A DNA stretch of 64,000 bases from assembly GCA_951799425.1 (NCBI GenBank), contig OX637394.1:36058001-36122000 (forward strand). The letters run 5' to 3'. Below the pieces are notes generated by a model. That model was not told the DNA's origin. It worked only from the letters and a program-made list of their open reading frames with translations, and ran no database searches. Made by a program: the position numbers and the translations under genes. This stretch comes from Ilex aquifolium (Eukaryota; Streptophyta; Magnoliopsida; Aquifoliales; Aquifoliaceae). Positions 10,676 through 22,343 of this stretch are shown here, one piece after another. Every line of letters begins with the position of its first letter. Position 1 is the stretch's first letter.

Positions 10676-11268
10676 TGATGATGCAAAAATTTGGCGTGAC
10701 CCCATGTCAATTTGTTCGGCCTCAATCACCTGAAAAAGAAGTCAAAGACCGGATGGAAGTTCCGGGGCCGACCATTTGATTCCTAAGTCAGAAAAGGTAT
10801 TTGAGAAAAATAATAATAATAATAATTCAACTGGGGTTGGATCCACCAACCTTATTGATCTCCATGGACTCCCCTTTTATAGGCCTTTAGTGGATTCTCC
10901 TTTGATATTTGAATTGTGGCGGCTCCAATAGTATGTTGGAGTTGGGCTAAAAGCTGTTAGTTGAGTAGAACTAGTCAAAGTCGTATGCAAGTAGGACTTC
11001 TACCGAGATGGAAGACGAGCTAGCCATCTTAGGAGCTGGTGAGTTTGGCGAGCTGCCGAGTTGTCGAGCTCGTGCCAAAATTCCTATTATCAAGGTAAAC
11101 CATAGAAAGCTAAGGATTATGTCCTTATCTTTATATGTCATTGATTCGTTATCCATGTAATTGGATTTATCCCATATGCAGAGTCCTATTCAAATTAGAA
11201 CTTCTACTAAGCTGGGCTAGACTTGGACTAAATGGACTTTTCACCTTGTGCCAATTTTTCTAGTTTCA
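10676..11268 (-). mobile_element. 3' LTR of element C
   Basis: A 593-bp LTR, TGAAACTAG... at 11268 to ...ATCATCA at 10676 on the minus strand. It contains CCTATAAAAGGGG at 10871-10883 as a good TATA box, and AGCT-rich inverted pairs like those in element A. It matches 28045-28662 over its whole length with many substitutions. Confidence 0.75.
10871..10883 (-). promoter_or_regulatory. TATA box in element C LTR
   Basis: Minus-strand CCTATAAAAGGGG. The corresponding site in the right LTR copy is lost, which fits an old element. Confidence 0.5.
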
Positions 11269-12257
11269 GTAGCCCCTTAGTCTAGCTCAACTTGTGTGGC
11301 ACAAGCACCATTACCTTGTATATTGATGTCAATGTGTTTAAGAGCTTTGCTTTGAAGGCAAGTTGCCAAACATTTATCTCTGCTGATTGATATCCTTTTT
11401 AGCGTTGAGCAGTTAGGCATTTGATATCACTAATTAAGCTCTTTCTTTTATTGACGTGTGGTTAGGCATCTATTTTTTTTGCAGGCATCGACCTTGGAAT
11501 TTCTCTGTAGTGGCGGAGTCATCATTATTGACAGAGCACCTATAATAGAAGTTCCATGACTTGTGCATCTTGGTTCTTAGGTATCGAGTTAGCTTCAATT
11601 CACCCATCATTAAGACAAGGTAGCTAGCTCATGGTGAATGCTTCACATTCTGGTTAGAATATAACTTGCCCAGGGCAGTAGGCAGTTGCATAAAACAGTT
11701 TCTAGGCCTGGCAGGGCGTGGGAAACTTGGGGAGAGCTAGCAATAAGCTAGCACTCGGAGGTCAAAATAATGGGTTGAGAACATGTGATGTAGGTGGAGC
11801 CAAACAGTTTTTGATTGTTTGCGAAAGAGAAGGAGCCGACCACCATGTGTGTGTGTGGAGAAAAGACCGTGTTTTATTCCATAGTTGGAATGTATTCTAC
11901 ACATGCTCCTCCATGTTGCGAGTGCTTAGTATTCATGGCTAAAGATCTAAGAGTGTGCTATGTAACATACATTTGCAGAGAGAGGAATGAAGAATGCCTC
12001 TTGTAATTGCTCGGTCTCATGCCGAGTATCGAGAAAGTTACAACATGAGCTCTTTGATTATTTCACCCATAATCAAGCGAGAAATATAGTTGAGTGTAGA
12101 ACCATTCAAGTTGTTCTACACTTGAATAAAATGCTAAAGTCTTAATAATAAGAAAGCGTATGAACATGGCTATTAGCTCAAGTGTTTAACGTAAGGCCGT
12201 GAATTTCAGTAGTGGAAATGCACCAGTATGAATCCCGCATAGAGATCAGAGTATAGG
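11269..12257. other. Internal region of element C, non-coding
   Basis: Lies between the C 3' LTR and the insertion point of element B and continues at 27925-28044. It begins with a polypurine tract (minus strand CTAAGGGGCTAC). I see no Gag or Pol motif on either strand. It ends with the B target site ATAGG (12253-12257). Confidence 0.55.
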
Positions 12258-13382
12258 TGACCTAATTTAAATCATACATCCAAGTATAAGTGGTCAAATT
12301 GTAATATTTCTCAGTTTAAGTCCGAGGTCTAACCCACACGGAACTAATTATTGGGATTCAAAATGGAAAATGTAGGATTGTATTGTTTGTAGTGTGCTTC
12401 ACCATAACTTGTCGTGTGAACTTAGGATTATCAATTAAATTCCTAACTTAAATTTTTTATAACAGTAACAAATGGTACTCTTTAGTTCGGGGAACCAGCA
12501 TGCATTATATTGCTTGATCATGAAAATGCCAGCTTAAAGCAATTAACTCTCGTTTTACTGGAAAGTTAATCGATAGGTTTGATTTATAATTGAACCATAT
12601 CACAACAACTGATTAGGTTAGCCGGAAGGTCTGTGTACCATACAACAACCAAATAACTCTAATAAGCCCTAAAGGTGAACAATTTAAAAGGTTTACTTTA
12701 GCTATTCAATTAGCAGGACAGTGATTTAATGAAGATGGAGTTTTGGTTTATGCATTGAATCAAAAGTATTAGCTATGACGAGATTTAACCCTTCTATAAC
12801 CAATCTCCTGACTGTTACATAAAACCCAACTACATGCATCATTGAACCATGCATGAAGTACGTAATACTTATAGATAAAATGATATATAGTAATAGGCTT
12901 TGCTCGGTTTTCATAACCATGAACATGTAATAGTAATAACCATCCATCAATTAAGGGAGGTATAAACATTAACGCAAAAATAAAATATCAGCATTTTCAT
13001 AACTCAAACAAAAATACACATGTCTTCACCTGTACTAAAGAGTATAAATGGACTACTCACAGCTCATTGCTACAGATGAGCAAGAAGTGCGAGATAATCT
13101 CATTACAATAGAAAACCAAAATACAATAAGTCATTCCGCGAGGAATTGTTGAAATGCCCCCACTCTTATTATCAGCTAGGGCACAAAAGTGAGAGATGTT
13201 CAACCCTCCTAGTAGAAAGGATAAAACAGAAATGTAGAAGTAAAGAAATTCTAGCTGGGAAGTGTTTAGGACAGGGCTTCACTCTTTCTGGTTGCAAAAT
13301 TCCCTCTGAAGTCTCTCTTTCTCTCTTCCCTTCCTTCCCTTCTCTCTCCCTTTTCTCTTTCTATGAACTGAACTGAGGCGGG

Positions 13383-13392
13383 CTATTTATAG
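13383..13392 (-). promoter_or_regulatory. TATA box of B 3' LTR
   Basis: CTATAAATAG on the minus strand, with an identical copy at 27545-27536 in the other LTR. A CT-rich leader follows downstream in element orientation. Confidence 0.65.
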
Positions 13393-13502
13393 GCACCGGA
13401 GGGAGGGGGGGTTAAGGCGGCAGACACCCAAGCAGCCCAATCAGGTTCTTTTGTTGCTTAATTGGACTAATCACCACCATCCGGAGTAAGGTGGCTAAGG
13501 GC

Positions 13503-13537
13503 ACCGTCTGGACGCCATCACCACCATCTGAACGGTA
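13503..13537. repeat. Degraded palindrome cluster of B 3' LTR
   Basis: Contains ACCGTCTGGACG and ACCATCTGAACGGT, decayed forms of an ACCGTCCGGACGGT-type palindrome, upstream of the TATA box. The other LTR has ACCATCTGGATGGT at 27653-27666. The internal copy (20017-20036) is better preserved. Confidence 0.6.
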
Positions 13538-13787
13538 GAGATTCTCTTGATTTTTGCTTTGTTAGCCCTCCTTTTTTGATCTTTTGACTTGTTAATGCGC
13601 TTGCCACCCTTCTTGTTTAGCCTCTACACTTTTATGCCTCCAAACATCCTTAATTATCCTTGACACCCTACAAAATAGATAAAATAGATATTAACCCCAA
13701 TACTTATAAATCAATCACTTTAACCTATTTTACCCAGACATTTAACCCTAAATTCTAATTCATTACTACACTATTCAAGGTTAATCA

Positions 13788-13798
13788 CACCCCCAACC
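13788..13798 (-). other. Polypurine tract of element B
   Basis: Minus-strand GGTTGGGGGTG directly abuts the 3' LTR. It primes plus-strand DNA synthesis. Confidence 0.88.
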
Positions 13799-14264
13799 AA
13801 ATATTACTAGTCCCTAGTAATAAAACAAATAAAACAAAATCATTTTCGTAGATGTCATGAGTGCATTTAGCCTATGCAACAAGCCGTTAAACTCTTTGGT
13901 GATCCCTAGTGAACGATTTTTGTCTCGTGAAGGTTTTTAGTAAATATACCTTCCAACTTCAAAAGTTAAGATCACATAATTTATATTTTCACAGATAAAA
14001 TTAAGTCACCATTCTATTATAATACCAGGATATTTCACCTCCCCTTATTACTAGAAGAGTAACATACATTAATTGTAACACTATTCCTTATATTTTCAGA
14101 AAAATTATTGTGTGTGTGTGTGTGTGTGCAGAGATTTCTTTATTTCAAAAACATTTAAGAAATATTGCAATCTTTTACTCTGTTGTACAAGAGTTAGCAT
14201 CGATGTCAATCTCTACCTGAAAATCACTCAGCAAAGAATACGCTCAAGTTTTAGTGACTATCAC
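13799..14264 (-). other. 3' untranslated region of B, proximal part
   Basis: Non-coding sequence between the polypurine tract and the nested solo LTR. It contains the ACTAGTCCCTAGTAAT inverted motif next to the tract, like the CTAGTCCCTAG of D and F, and a (TG)n microsatellite at 14110-14128. It ends in the ATCAC target copy (14260-14264). Confidence 0.7.
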
Positions 14265-17105
14265 TGTAAAACCCGGGAAAAATTGAACTTTTTCTAAAAA
14301 AGGGCAAAATGGAAATTCTCCACCCTTATGCGTATTTGAAATAATCATGTTCTAGACTTCGGATGAGGAAACAGAGTGCGCCATTGGATTCGCAACGCGA
14401 AATCTAGTAATCACTAGAAATTTCGTCGAATTCCGAGATAGTCGGATTTTTGCACGTCGTTCGAGGCGACTGCGTGACGAATGACATTTTAAAGGTCCCC
14501 AAAAAAACATTTTTTATAAAATTTCCTTAAAATTAAGTTAAAGTTCAAATAAAATTAATTTGAACTTAATCTGAGGTATAATGAATCGTTTCGGGACAAA
14601 AAACGGACCCGAAAGTTGAAAATATGCGGTGCGATGTGGACCACACATTTTTGCCTATAAATACCCTCAAAAATCAGCTTTTTGGAGAAGAAATATCTCC
14701 TCCTTTGACTGAAACCAGCCGGCCAAGCAAAGAGAGAAAAGAAAAAATTTTCTTTAGCCTTCCCGCTTCGATTCCGGGAGTTCCGTCCGTCGGAATTCGT
14801 CGATTCAAAAGGCAAAGTTCATCTACGCGACGAGGGGTACGCGTGGGTACCAAAAACAACAAGTTTCACCGAAGGTGAACGGGTGGGGGTGTACGAAAAT
14901 CAAGATTCGAGTTGTATTTCTTTGCTCGGATTCCGTCGAGCTAGAAGGGAGAAGTGATCACGTCGACGAGGGCTACGCGTGGGTACCAAAAATGAAGATT
15001 TTCACCGAAGGTGAAAAATCAGGATTTGGAAAAATCAACTTCGAGTTGGGTTTTCGGGTCTTGGGAGCTTCCTACGGGATTCTCACGCTACAAGAGGTAG
15101 GGGTTCTCCTACTTGGGTTGATTTCTTACCTAAAATGCCTATGATTATGGCTTGGTATATATATAGATATGTGTACATATTTATATGGATATAGTTATGG
15201 AATAATGAAGAAAATGGGTAGGTTGTTAGAAAAATTACACTTGCCTATTGGTGGAATTTAGGTAAAATAATTTTATCCTAAATTGGTATGTAGAAATTGC
15301 CTATTGGAATTTCTTGAATTATGTGGAAATTGGGCATGATATGTGTTACCATGTTGTTTGCCTTGAAGGTGTTTGACAAAATACCTAAATGGATTGAAAT
15401 TGTTATATGATAAATAACATGTTATGCCTTATGTGGTAAATGAAAATCATATGTGTACGATATGATTTATGTTGAAATTGTGAATGTCAGATATATATTT
15501 TGATATATCAATTGTTGTAATGAAGCATGGAATTTATACGTTTATAATGTAAATTGCAATGGAGTGGAATTGATTATGTTAGTTTAGTTCATATGGCATG
15601 CATTACATATGTGACATAATGTTATTGCAATGATACATCCCATTGCATATGCACGGGGAATTCACATCATGAGTGGTGTGTGTGTGTGCATGGTTGTTGT
15701 TAATACCATATGTTGGAATGTGGTAGAGACAGTTCATATGGCATACATTACATATGAACCTTGCATGAGAGAAGCAATGGGTCAGTACATTGCATATGTA
15801 CGGGAACATCACATACATGGACATTATGTCATAAGGATGTTGTGCATGGGTGTTTATACCACAATCTATGTGGTATTAAATGCATATGGTCATGAAAATT
15901 GCTCATTGGCATTATTGCATATAGAGCATGACATTGGTAACTCCATTCATGGACATTAGTCATTAGTGGAGGCATGTGTAGGTGGTGCATGGTTAATCAA
16001 CGCCTTGTTTGGTGCTTGATATGTGGACTCGGGAGAAAAGTGGATCGACGATCCTTTTTGAGTCGCATGGTTGCATTGCATGATAAATTGGGTTGGGATT
16101 AGCAAGAAGAGGCATGGCGACCTCTCGGGTGCAAGGCCCGGTGTGAAGGGGAGGTGCACTCCCTTGGTATAGAGCCCATAAAGTGTACGGGTGTGGAAGA
16201 CCCTTGGTATGAGCCCATAAAATGTCCAATCCCAAGAAAGACCATAGTTTTGGAAAATATCATTTGATGTAAACATAAATGATGAAATGAAACACTTTGG
16301 CATTCGCATTGTGTGTGTGGGAGCTGGGAAGGGCTCGGGTCGAGTACATGAGTCTCATCTCATTCATGGGGCTTAGGTAGCCCGGTTTAACATACATGGC
16401 ATTGGCATGTAAAGAGAGTTGGGGTGGACTCGGGTTGGATGTACATGAGTGGATTTCATCTCATTCACGGCATGGCTTAATGGCATTCCATCATTGAATT
16501 GCATTCTTGATTGGAATGGTTATGGAAATTATGGATGTTGCATGTGGACATTTCATATGCATATAGGCTGAGGAGTAGCCTCTGTAGGAAATACTCTACT
16601 GGGCGTTGGCTCACCCTATACGGGAACACATTTCAGGTGGGAGAGATACACCGGCGGATGGCTCCATTTTGGACCCTTGTGCTTGAAGAAAGCCGCATGT
16701 GGCTTTACTTAATGTTTTGTGTAATTACATGTTAGAAACTATATTTTGGGGCATGTAATGCGTAAAATAATTGTAATAGAACTTATAAAGACTATTGTTA
16801 GATTAGCCTTGCATGTTTTGATATAAGTATGGATAATTGGACCCGGTGTGGCCAATGTTTACTTATAAATGGACCCGGTGCGGTCATTGTTTTAAATTGG
16901 ACCTCAGATAGGTCGTTTGAATATATGTTGTACAGGTTGGGTATTGGGTAGAGCTCCCCGTACAAAGGAGACTCTGCCCAAATTTTGTTAAGTTATGGAC
17001 CCCGGTAAATGGGGCATAACAGTGTGATATCGAGTTACTCGGTATCTAAGGGTGTTCCGCGGGTTGATGGGTAATCAACGGACCCCCGGAAATTGGGGTG
17101 TCACA
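14265..17105 (+). mobile_element. Solo LTR, 2841 bp, chromovirus-like, nested in B
   Basis: Begins TGTAAAACCCGGG and ends GGTGTCACA, with exact TSD ATCAC at 14260-14264 and 17106-17110. A TATA box CTATAAATA is at 14654. Internal direct repeats include two copies of a TACGCGTGGGTACC ... TTCACCGAAGGTGAA block (about 14836 and 14970), paired segments near 15588 and 15735 around CATATGGCAT, and paired segments near 16320 and 16415. Length and ends suit the Tekay/Del chromovirus group, but no coding region is present to prove it. Small open frames inside are not gene-like. Confidence 0.93.
14654..14662 (+). promoter_or_regulatory. TATA box of nested solo LTR
   Basis: CTATAAATA about 390 bases into the LTR. 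The promoter could still fire into element B sequence. Confidence 0.6.
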
Positions 17106-17110
17106 ATCAC

Positions 17111-18399
17111 TCAGTAATTACATGTGATAGGATTATTTTAGTCAAAGCAAAGTAATAGCACATGTAATATTCCAACAGAATGTTATTTGAACAAAATCAA
17201 AATTTGGCATAATCTCATGAAAGAATATCAACACTATATCAAATAGCATAGTCAATATTTCCCTTTATAGGTGGATGAAAATGATACATATGTATTTCTT
17301 TTGGAATAAACAAGGACTTTATTAGGGTTATAACGTGGCTAAGGGTATTGGGTTTAAGAAACGATGTCAAAGGTATTAAAAAAACTATCATTTTCAATTT
17401 GTGTAGTGCACATCTTTCTTATTTTTCCAAACTTTTACACATCAATTTCTCCTTTTTCAATCCTATGTTTTCAATTTCTTGGCTATTTGTTTCCTTTCTT
17501 TTCTATTTCTTTTCCTATTTTTATCTTTTTTTCCCCACACATTCTTTCCTTTCCTTTCCTTTTCTTTTCTTTTTCTTTCTTTCCAATCATATTTCTCCAC
17601 TGTTTTCTTTTCCTATATAGTACCTTCTTTAAGAGAGGGTGCAAGAAAATTAGATAGAAAGGTTTGGACAAAAAATATTTTCATTGGCATGGTCAACATA
17701 TGGGTTTAAGAAAAGAATTATGCATTTAGGCTCAATTACAACTTATTAGGGAGATAGTTTTGCAAAAGAAATGGCTAAGGCTCAAAATGAATTCACAAAT
17801 GGCCTAAGATCATTTTCCAGAATTCATACTTTTGCATAATTTCCATTTAAAATTTAAGGCAAAATGCTAACCATGTTATTTAACAAGTGCTAACAAAAAG
17901 AAAATTAATGTGATTATTCAAAGAAATTTTTGCTGAACTAAAATTCTTACTTGAGTAAATGTGAAAATCTCTCCAAGGAAGATTGGCTCAAAATCTGCAC
18001 ACGGGTTTCACATCACTAATGTATATGCATTTCAAGGCTTTATAAAAGATCATGCTATTTCAAAAAGGTTTTCAAGGCATGAAATCATTTTGTGCGAAAA
18101 AGGGATGAGTTTCTATGAAAATGTAAAGAAAGTGCACAAACAATGTATGAAAATTCCTCGTAATTCGGTTAGGGTTATACCTGCAAAGCATTAGAATGAT
18201 AATGCAATCCGTATCGTAAATTATATGAACTAAGTATCCTAACAGAAAAATTTATGCAAAATCACAAACTAACCAACTTAATTAGAACCAAAACAATTGT
18301 TCAAAACATCTGACTAACATAAAACTAAGTGCATAATTAAAAGTTCAGTAAAGGTATAAAGATCATAAAAATTTCAAGAACTTTGGTCACTAGGCTGAT
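17111..18399 (-). other. 3' untranslated region of B, distal part (region X)
   Basis: Homologous to non-coding stretches in D (about 59900-60500), E (about 53040-53700) and F (about 40180-40880). All share short words such as AAGGCTCAA and CATAATCTCATGAAAG in one orientation or the other. A pyrimidine-rich run (17450-17600) makes chance ORFs. No conserved protein frame is visible. Confidence 0.65.
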
Positions 18400-19515
18400 G
18401 GGCCACCACTGTATTATCCTCGAAGTAGCCTTAGAATTTTGTTCTGGTTCTCCACATAGCTAGCCATCATTTGATCCAACTGGGTTATGCTAGTCTCTAG
18501 TCCTAAAAAAATATGATGATCAGTCCAGTCATCAACAGGAATATAGGGTTGTTGTTCTTCTTGTTGGTGGGGCTCCTCCATTGGCTGAAAATTTGCTACT
18601 TTTAGAAATGGGTCTGCTTGTGGTTCTGGTGGTGCTTCTTGTTGCTCTTCTACCTGCCCTCAATGGAATTTTTTTTTTAGTGAGGTTTTATCCAATGGTG
18701 CCAAATGCTCCTCTATCGGACATGTTCGATCTGCTATGCCTTTTTTTGTTCTACATATCTCATATACAAAAACAACAAATAGAAGTGAGGGCTTCTTAGT
18801 CTTAACAGGTAATATCACCTGATCCATTATCAATGTTGGCAGGTTAATAGTGTATCCCATTTCGAGAGCATATAGGAAATAGGCCCTTTCAGTGTAAATT
18901 TTATTTTTCTAAGACAGAGGCAACAAATTGTTTATAGTTATCAAGTTCAAAATTCTGTATTTATCAATCAAGTGTCCTTGCTTAATATATTTATCTAGCC
19001 TACCCCAGATGTACTATGGATTCCCAGTCAACTCAATCCCAATAATGAACATGTCAGGCAATGTTGTAAAAGGATATTGGGGATGACGATGCCTTTGGTA
19101 TAGGATTTAAAAAATTGGCTATGGTAGCGGGTGTAAATTGAAATACAACTCCCTTAACATATGCGCGCAATTGCCTTGGCCCAATTTCTTGTGCATTACT
19201 GTAAAATTCCTGGACTAAACATTCGTAAGCAAGACCTACCAATTTCACACAATGTAGCCAACCCTGTGCTACTAGATATTTCCTAACGCCAATGTTTTCA
19301 AAATCCTCATATATCACAGGTCTTTCAGAAATAATAGTTTTAGAGAAAAAATGAGTATCATACCAAACTTGTTGTTCAGTGTTCTCAAACATAGTGTTAT
19401 CAAATTGATTGTGAACCTGGGGTTTTTCTTTTTGTTGTGAGACAACTTCAGGTAGTGGAGAGGCTCCTCGCCTTGACCGACTTGATGAGGCTCTTGTCCT
19501 TTTTCTGGGATCCAT
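18400..19515 (-). pseudogene. Transposase_32-like ORF of element B
   Basis: Post-pol ORF starting at MDPRKRT (19515), with a basic Ser/Arg N-terminus. It then follows the same order as the E protein at 51293: an early Trp-Leu segment (YLVAQGWLHCVKL), VQEFYSNAQEIGPRQLRAYV (compare VREFYSNAEIIDGEIRTYV in E), a middle block, and near 18860 YALEMGYTINLPTLIM (compare YAIGKGHNIDLPSLIL). Several stops and frameshifts break it after about 150 residues. I assign it to the plant-transposon-protein family (Pfam Transposase_32) from memory of its pattern. Its function is unknown, and it is not a retroviral envelope by sequence, with no evident membrane segment. Confidence 0.68.
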
Positions 19516-19920
19516 GAATTCTTGAATTTCTTGCTCAATATAGAATTTCAAAGGTTTTTGTTCGGTAGAAACCTGTAAGAGATGATGGGTAAGTATTTAA
19601 TTGGAGTAGAATCGAAGAAAAGCTTGTGGGTGAAGTGAATCTAAAGAAAGAAGAAGGAGAAAGTTGTGAACCTGGGGTTTTTCTTCTTGTTGTGAGACGA
19701 CTTCAGGTAGTGGAGAGGCTCCTCGCCTTGACCGACTTGATGAGGCTCTTGTCCTTTTTCTGGGATCCATGAATTCTTGAATTTCTTGCTCAATATAGAA
19801 TTTCCGAGGTTTTTGTTGGGTAGAAACTTGTAAGAGATGATGGGTAAGTATTTAATTGGAGTAGAATCGAAGAAAAGCTTGTGGGTGAAGTGACTCTAAA
19901 GAAAGAAGAAGGAGAAAGTT
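19411..19920. repeat. 255-bp tandem duplication at the 5' end of the B accessory ORF
   Basis: Copies 19411-19665 and 19666-19920 differ at only a few bases. The unit contains the leader and the first codons of the Transposase_32-like ORF, so there are two start regions (ATG at 19770 and at 19515). Only the inner copy continues into the long frame. Confidence 0.92.
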
Positions 19921-19982
19921 GCTGGTTTTTTCGAATTTCTGCTGTAACAGAACTACATGACTGCCTGTTCTGGGAACTATGG

Positions 19983-20036
19983 GTTTTATACTGGCTAGTA
20001 TCGTCCAGATGCTATCAGCACCGTTCGGACGGTGCT
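19983..20036 (-). promoter_or_regulatory. Candidate internal promoter of element B: palindrome plus TATA box
   Basis: On the minus strand a 20-bp near-palindrome, AGCACCGTCCGAACGGTGCT (20036-20017), is followed by GTATAAAAC (19991-19983). The TATA box lies 220 bp before the ATG at 19770. Element E has the same order and almost the same distance (216 bp) before its accessory ORF, which supports a real internal promoter. Confidence 0.6.
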
Positions 20037-20261
20037 AATCCTCTGGATTGTGCACAGATGTTACTGCTGCTGATCCTTGATCTCCTCCTAGTTGTCAATT
20101 TTAGTTTCCAACCTCCAGTTACAAATAATTAGTTTAATTTCAAAAATTTTCATATTTAACTAACTAATGAACTTAAATTTTAAGTTAATACTTTAAATCA
20201 ACCTATATTTATATACATTCGTACAAACCCTAAGATTATATATATTTGATCATAATTAAAT

Positions 20262-20612
20262 TTAATCAGAATCTTTTAAATCGAGAACATCACTGAAACG
20301 ATTGATTTCTTGTCGGACATATCTTGAGAACATTGGACTAGAATAGGATGGCGTCTCATAGTAATTCTTACTATCCCCATACTTAATTCAGTCAAGACGA
20401 TCAAATGCTCAACCTGAAATTGGTTTGGCACATTGATTAAATTCTCTCATATCCATTAATAGACCACACTTCACAAAACCACCGAGTTGATTTGCTCTTC
20501 AGCGTTTGGAAAATGAACTTTTCTCGCACATATGTTTGGAAAAATAGGTTAAAATTTATTTCAAAAAAAATGTGTAACATACAAAATTAAGCCAAAAAAA
20601 ATTTTCATCCAT
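20262..20612 (-). pseudogene. Small Cys-containing ORF of element B (unrecognised family)
   Basis: Homologous to the small ORF at 50100-50509 in E. In the frame ending at 20262 the shared features are a C-x2-SSF-x-K start, an LGG-x2-KCG segment, F-NQC, then FDRLD, Y-x-TP-x-YS, RYVRQE and the terminal KDSD before TAA. Three in-frame TGA codons stand where E has Arg, Arg and Trp, so all are transitions. The upstream ATGGATG (20612) aligns with the E start, but a stop lies between it and the conserved core. I do not recognise the family. Spaced Cys/His residues suggest possible zinc binding. Confidence 0.6.
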
Positions 20613-20712
20613 TTTTCAAATTTTTTTGAGAAATTTGAAAAAAATTCAGAAAAGACTCACTATCCGGTTCTTGAACGTTTGCCAGTCACAAAGACGAATA
20701 TAGATTGTTTCC

Positions 20713-20746
20713 TTCCCCCAACCTAGATTTAACATTGTCCTCAATG
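20713..20746 (-). other. Post-pol conserved block with polypurine-like tract (B)
   Basis: On the minus strand ATTGAGGACAATG, a short spacer, then AGGTTGGGGGAAGG. The same arrangement follows the coding region in D, E and F. It is a candidate second (central) polypurine tract or another cis-acting RNA site. Confidence 0.6.
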
Positions 20747-21014
20747 TATAACATTATAAAGTAAATTTTATAGACAATTGCTAATACGGTCTAGAGATGA
20801 GACAAACCCATAGTGCAAAATCCTTATCTGTAAAACAAACAACAAAATAGTTAGTACTACTATTTACAATTAAACATTTATAATAACTTTTCAAGACACA
20901 TATGATGGTTCCATTAACTGAATGGAATCCACATTTTGAATAAATCCATCATGATATGGCTTAAGCCTTTGACCATTTACTTTGAAAAAGTTTCCTATTA
21001 ATGGATTCTCAATT

Positions 21015-22330
21015 TTAATTGCCCCATATTGAAAAAAATTGTTTAACAATATTTGGGCCAACCCATTTTGATTTTAACTTTCCAGGAAATAGGCAGAGTC
21101 TTGAATTATGTAACAAAAAAATTTTAGAGGGTACAATGGACTTCTGCACAATATTTTTATCATTAAAATTTTTCATTATGGATTTGGCAATCTTTGTATT
21201 TTCATTAATTTGAAGTTTGAAAGATGCACTTGCTTTGTCAATATCAAAATTTATCATTAAAATTTTTCATTATGGATTTGGCAATCTTTGTATTTTCATT
21301 AATTTGAAGTTTGCAGGATGCACTTGCTTTGTCAATATCAAAATTTATCATTTTTTTATCCAATATGCTCGATGTTCCAATTCCACGGGCAAGTTACATT
21401 GTTTATCATAAACCAGCAAATAAGGAGAAATTCTTAAAATAGTTTTTTTTGCAGTTCGGTAAGCCCATAGCGCATCAGTCAGTCTCAAAGACCAATCTTT
21501 GTGTTCTGGGTTAACTATTTTTTGCAAAATATATTTACTCTCCTTATTTACTAATTTAGCTTGTCCGCTTGTCTGGGGATGATAAGGAGCAGACACTTTA
21601 TGGGAAACCAAATATTTTTTCATTAAAGTTTCAAAAGATTTATCGCAAAAATGTGTATCCATATCACTTATGATGGCTCGAGGAATTCCGAATTCAGACA
21701 AAATATTTTCCTTTAAAAATCTAATTACGGTATGATGATCATTGTTTCGACAAGGAATTGCGTCAACTCATTTGGAAACATAATCAATGGCAACTAAAAT
21801 GTATAGATGTCCAAGGGATGGGGAAATGGTCCCATAAAATTGATGCCCCAATAATAAAAAATTTCAATAATCAAAATAGGATGCAAAGACACCATATTTA
21901 TTTTTGAAATCTGTCGCAATTTAGACAAAAAACATGTACATCCTTAAAAAGGGTGGACCAATAAAATTCACACTGCAAAATTTTAGCAGCGATTTTATAT
22001 GAAGAAAAGTGCCCTCCACAAACTTCAAAATGGAAAAATAAAATGACCTAACCTATTTCATGATTGGGTACACAATGTCTTATTATTTGATCCTTGATGT
22101 ACTTAAACACATAGGGATCTTTCCAAAAGAAATAGCGTACCTCACTTAAAAATTTATTCTTGTTGTTTCAAGTATAATGAGAAGGAATAGTAATGTGGCT
22201 AAATAATTGACTGTATTTGCATACCAGGGTACTTCTATTACTGCAAATAATAATTCATCAGGAAAAGTTTCTTTGATTGGTATAGACTATTCTTTTGTAT
22301 CGTAATTCAATCTTGATAAATGATCAGCTA
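21015..22330 (-). pseudogene. Element B integrase
   Basis: Fragmentary Athila integrase. The central part at 21701-21348 shows the second Asp region (ISDMDTHFCDKSF, with the usual DGG altered to DMD), the third acidic residue in PQTSGQAKLVNKE and [23 protein letters not shown]. In the third motif the usual Glu of GQAEL is Lys, so catalysis would be lost. The C-terminal part at 21257-21015 keeps KSKWVGPNIVKQFF (GPY/F-like). A roughly 70-bp direct duplication (about 21167-21233 and 21260-21325) interrupts the C-terminal region. The zinc-binding N-terminal domain upstream of about 21900 is visible only as broken pieces. Confidence 0.82.
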
Positions 22331-22343
22331 CCACATTTTCAAC

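Larger units (their letters stand above)
12258..13787 (-). mobile_element. 3' LTR of element B
   Basis: A 1530-bp LTR reading TGATTAACCTTGAATAG at 13787 on the minus strand and ending ...TTAGGTCA at 12258. It carries a CTATAAATAG TATA box at 13392-13383 and a degraded palindrome cluster (13503-13537) upstream of it. Confidence 0.92.

Noticed and set aside
12726-12969. Short open frames in the B 3' LTR
   Set aside because: Not preserved in the partner LTR at 26.9-27.1 kb.
15603-15959. Open frames with His/Met/Tyr-rich proteins in the long solo LTR
   Set aside because: They arise from CATATG-rich internal direct repeats; there is no start context and no conserved domain.
17364-17709. Overlapping Phe/Ser-rich open frames and the antisense Lys-rich frame
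   Set aside because: They come from a pyrimidine-rich run in the B 3' untranslated region. Similar runs at 40394-40654, 49545-49790 and 60064-60288 make the same kind of low-complexity frames.
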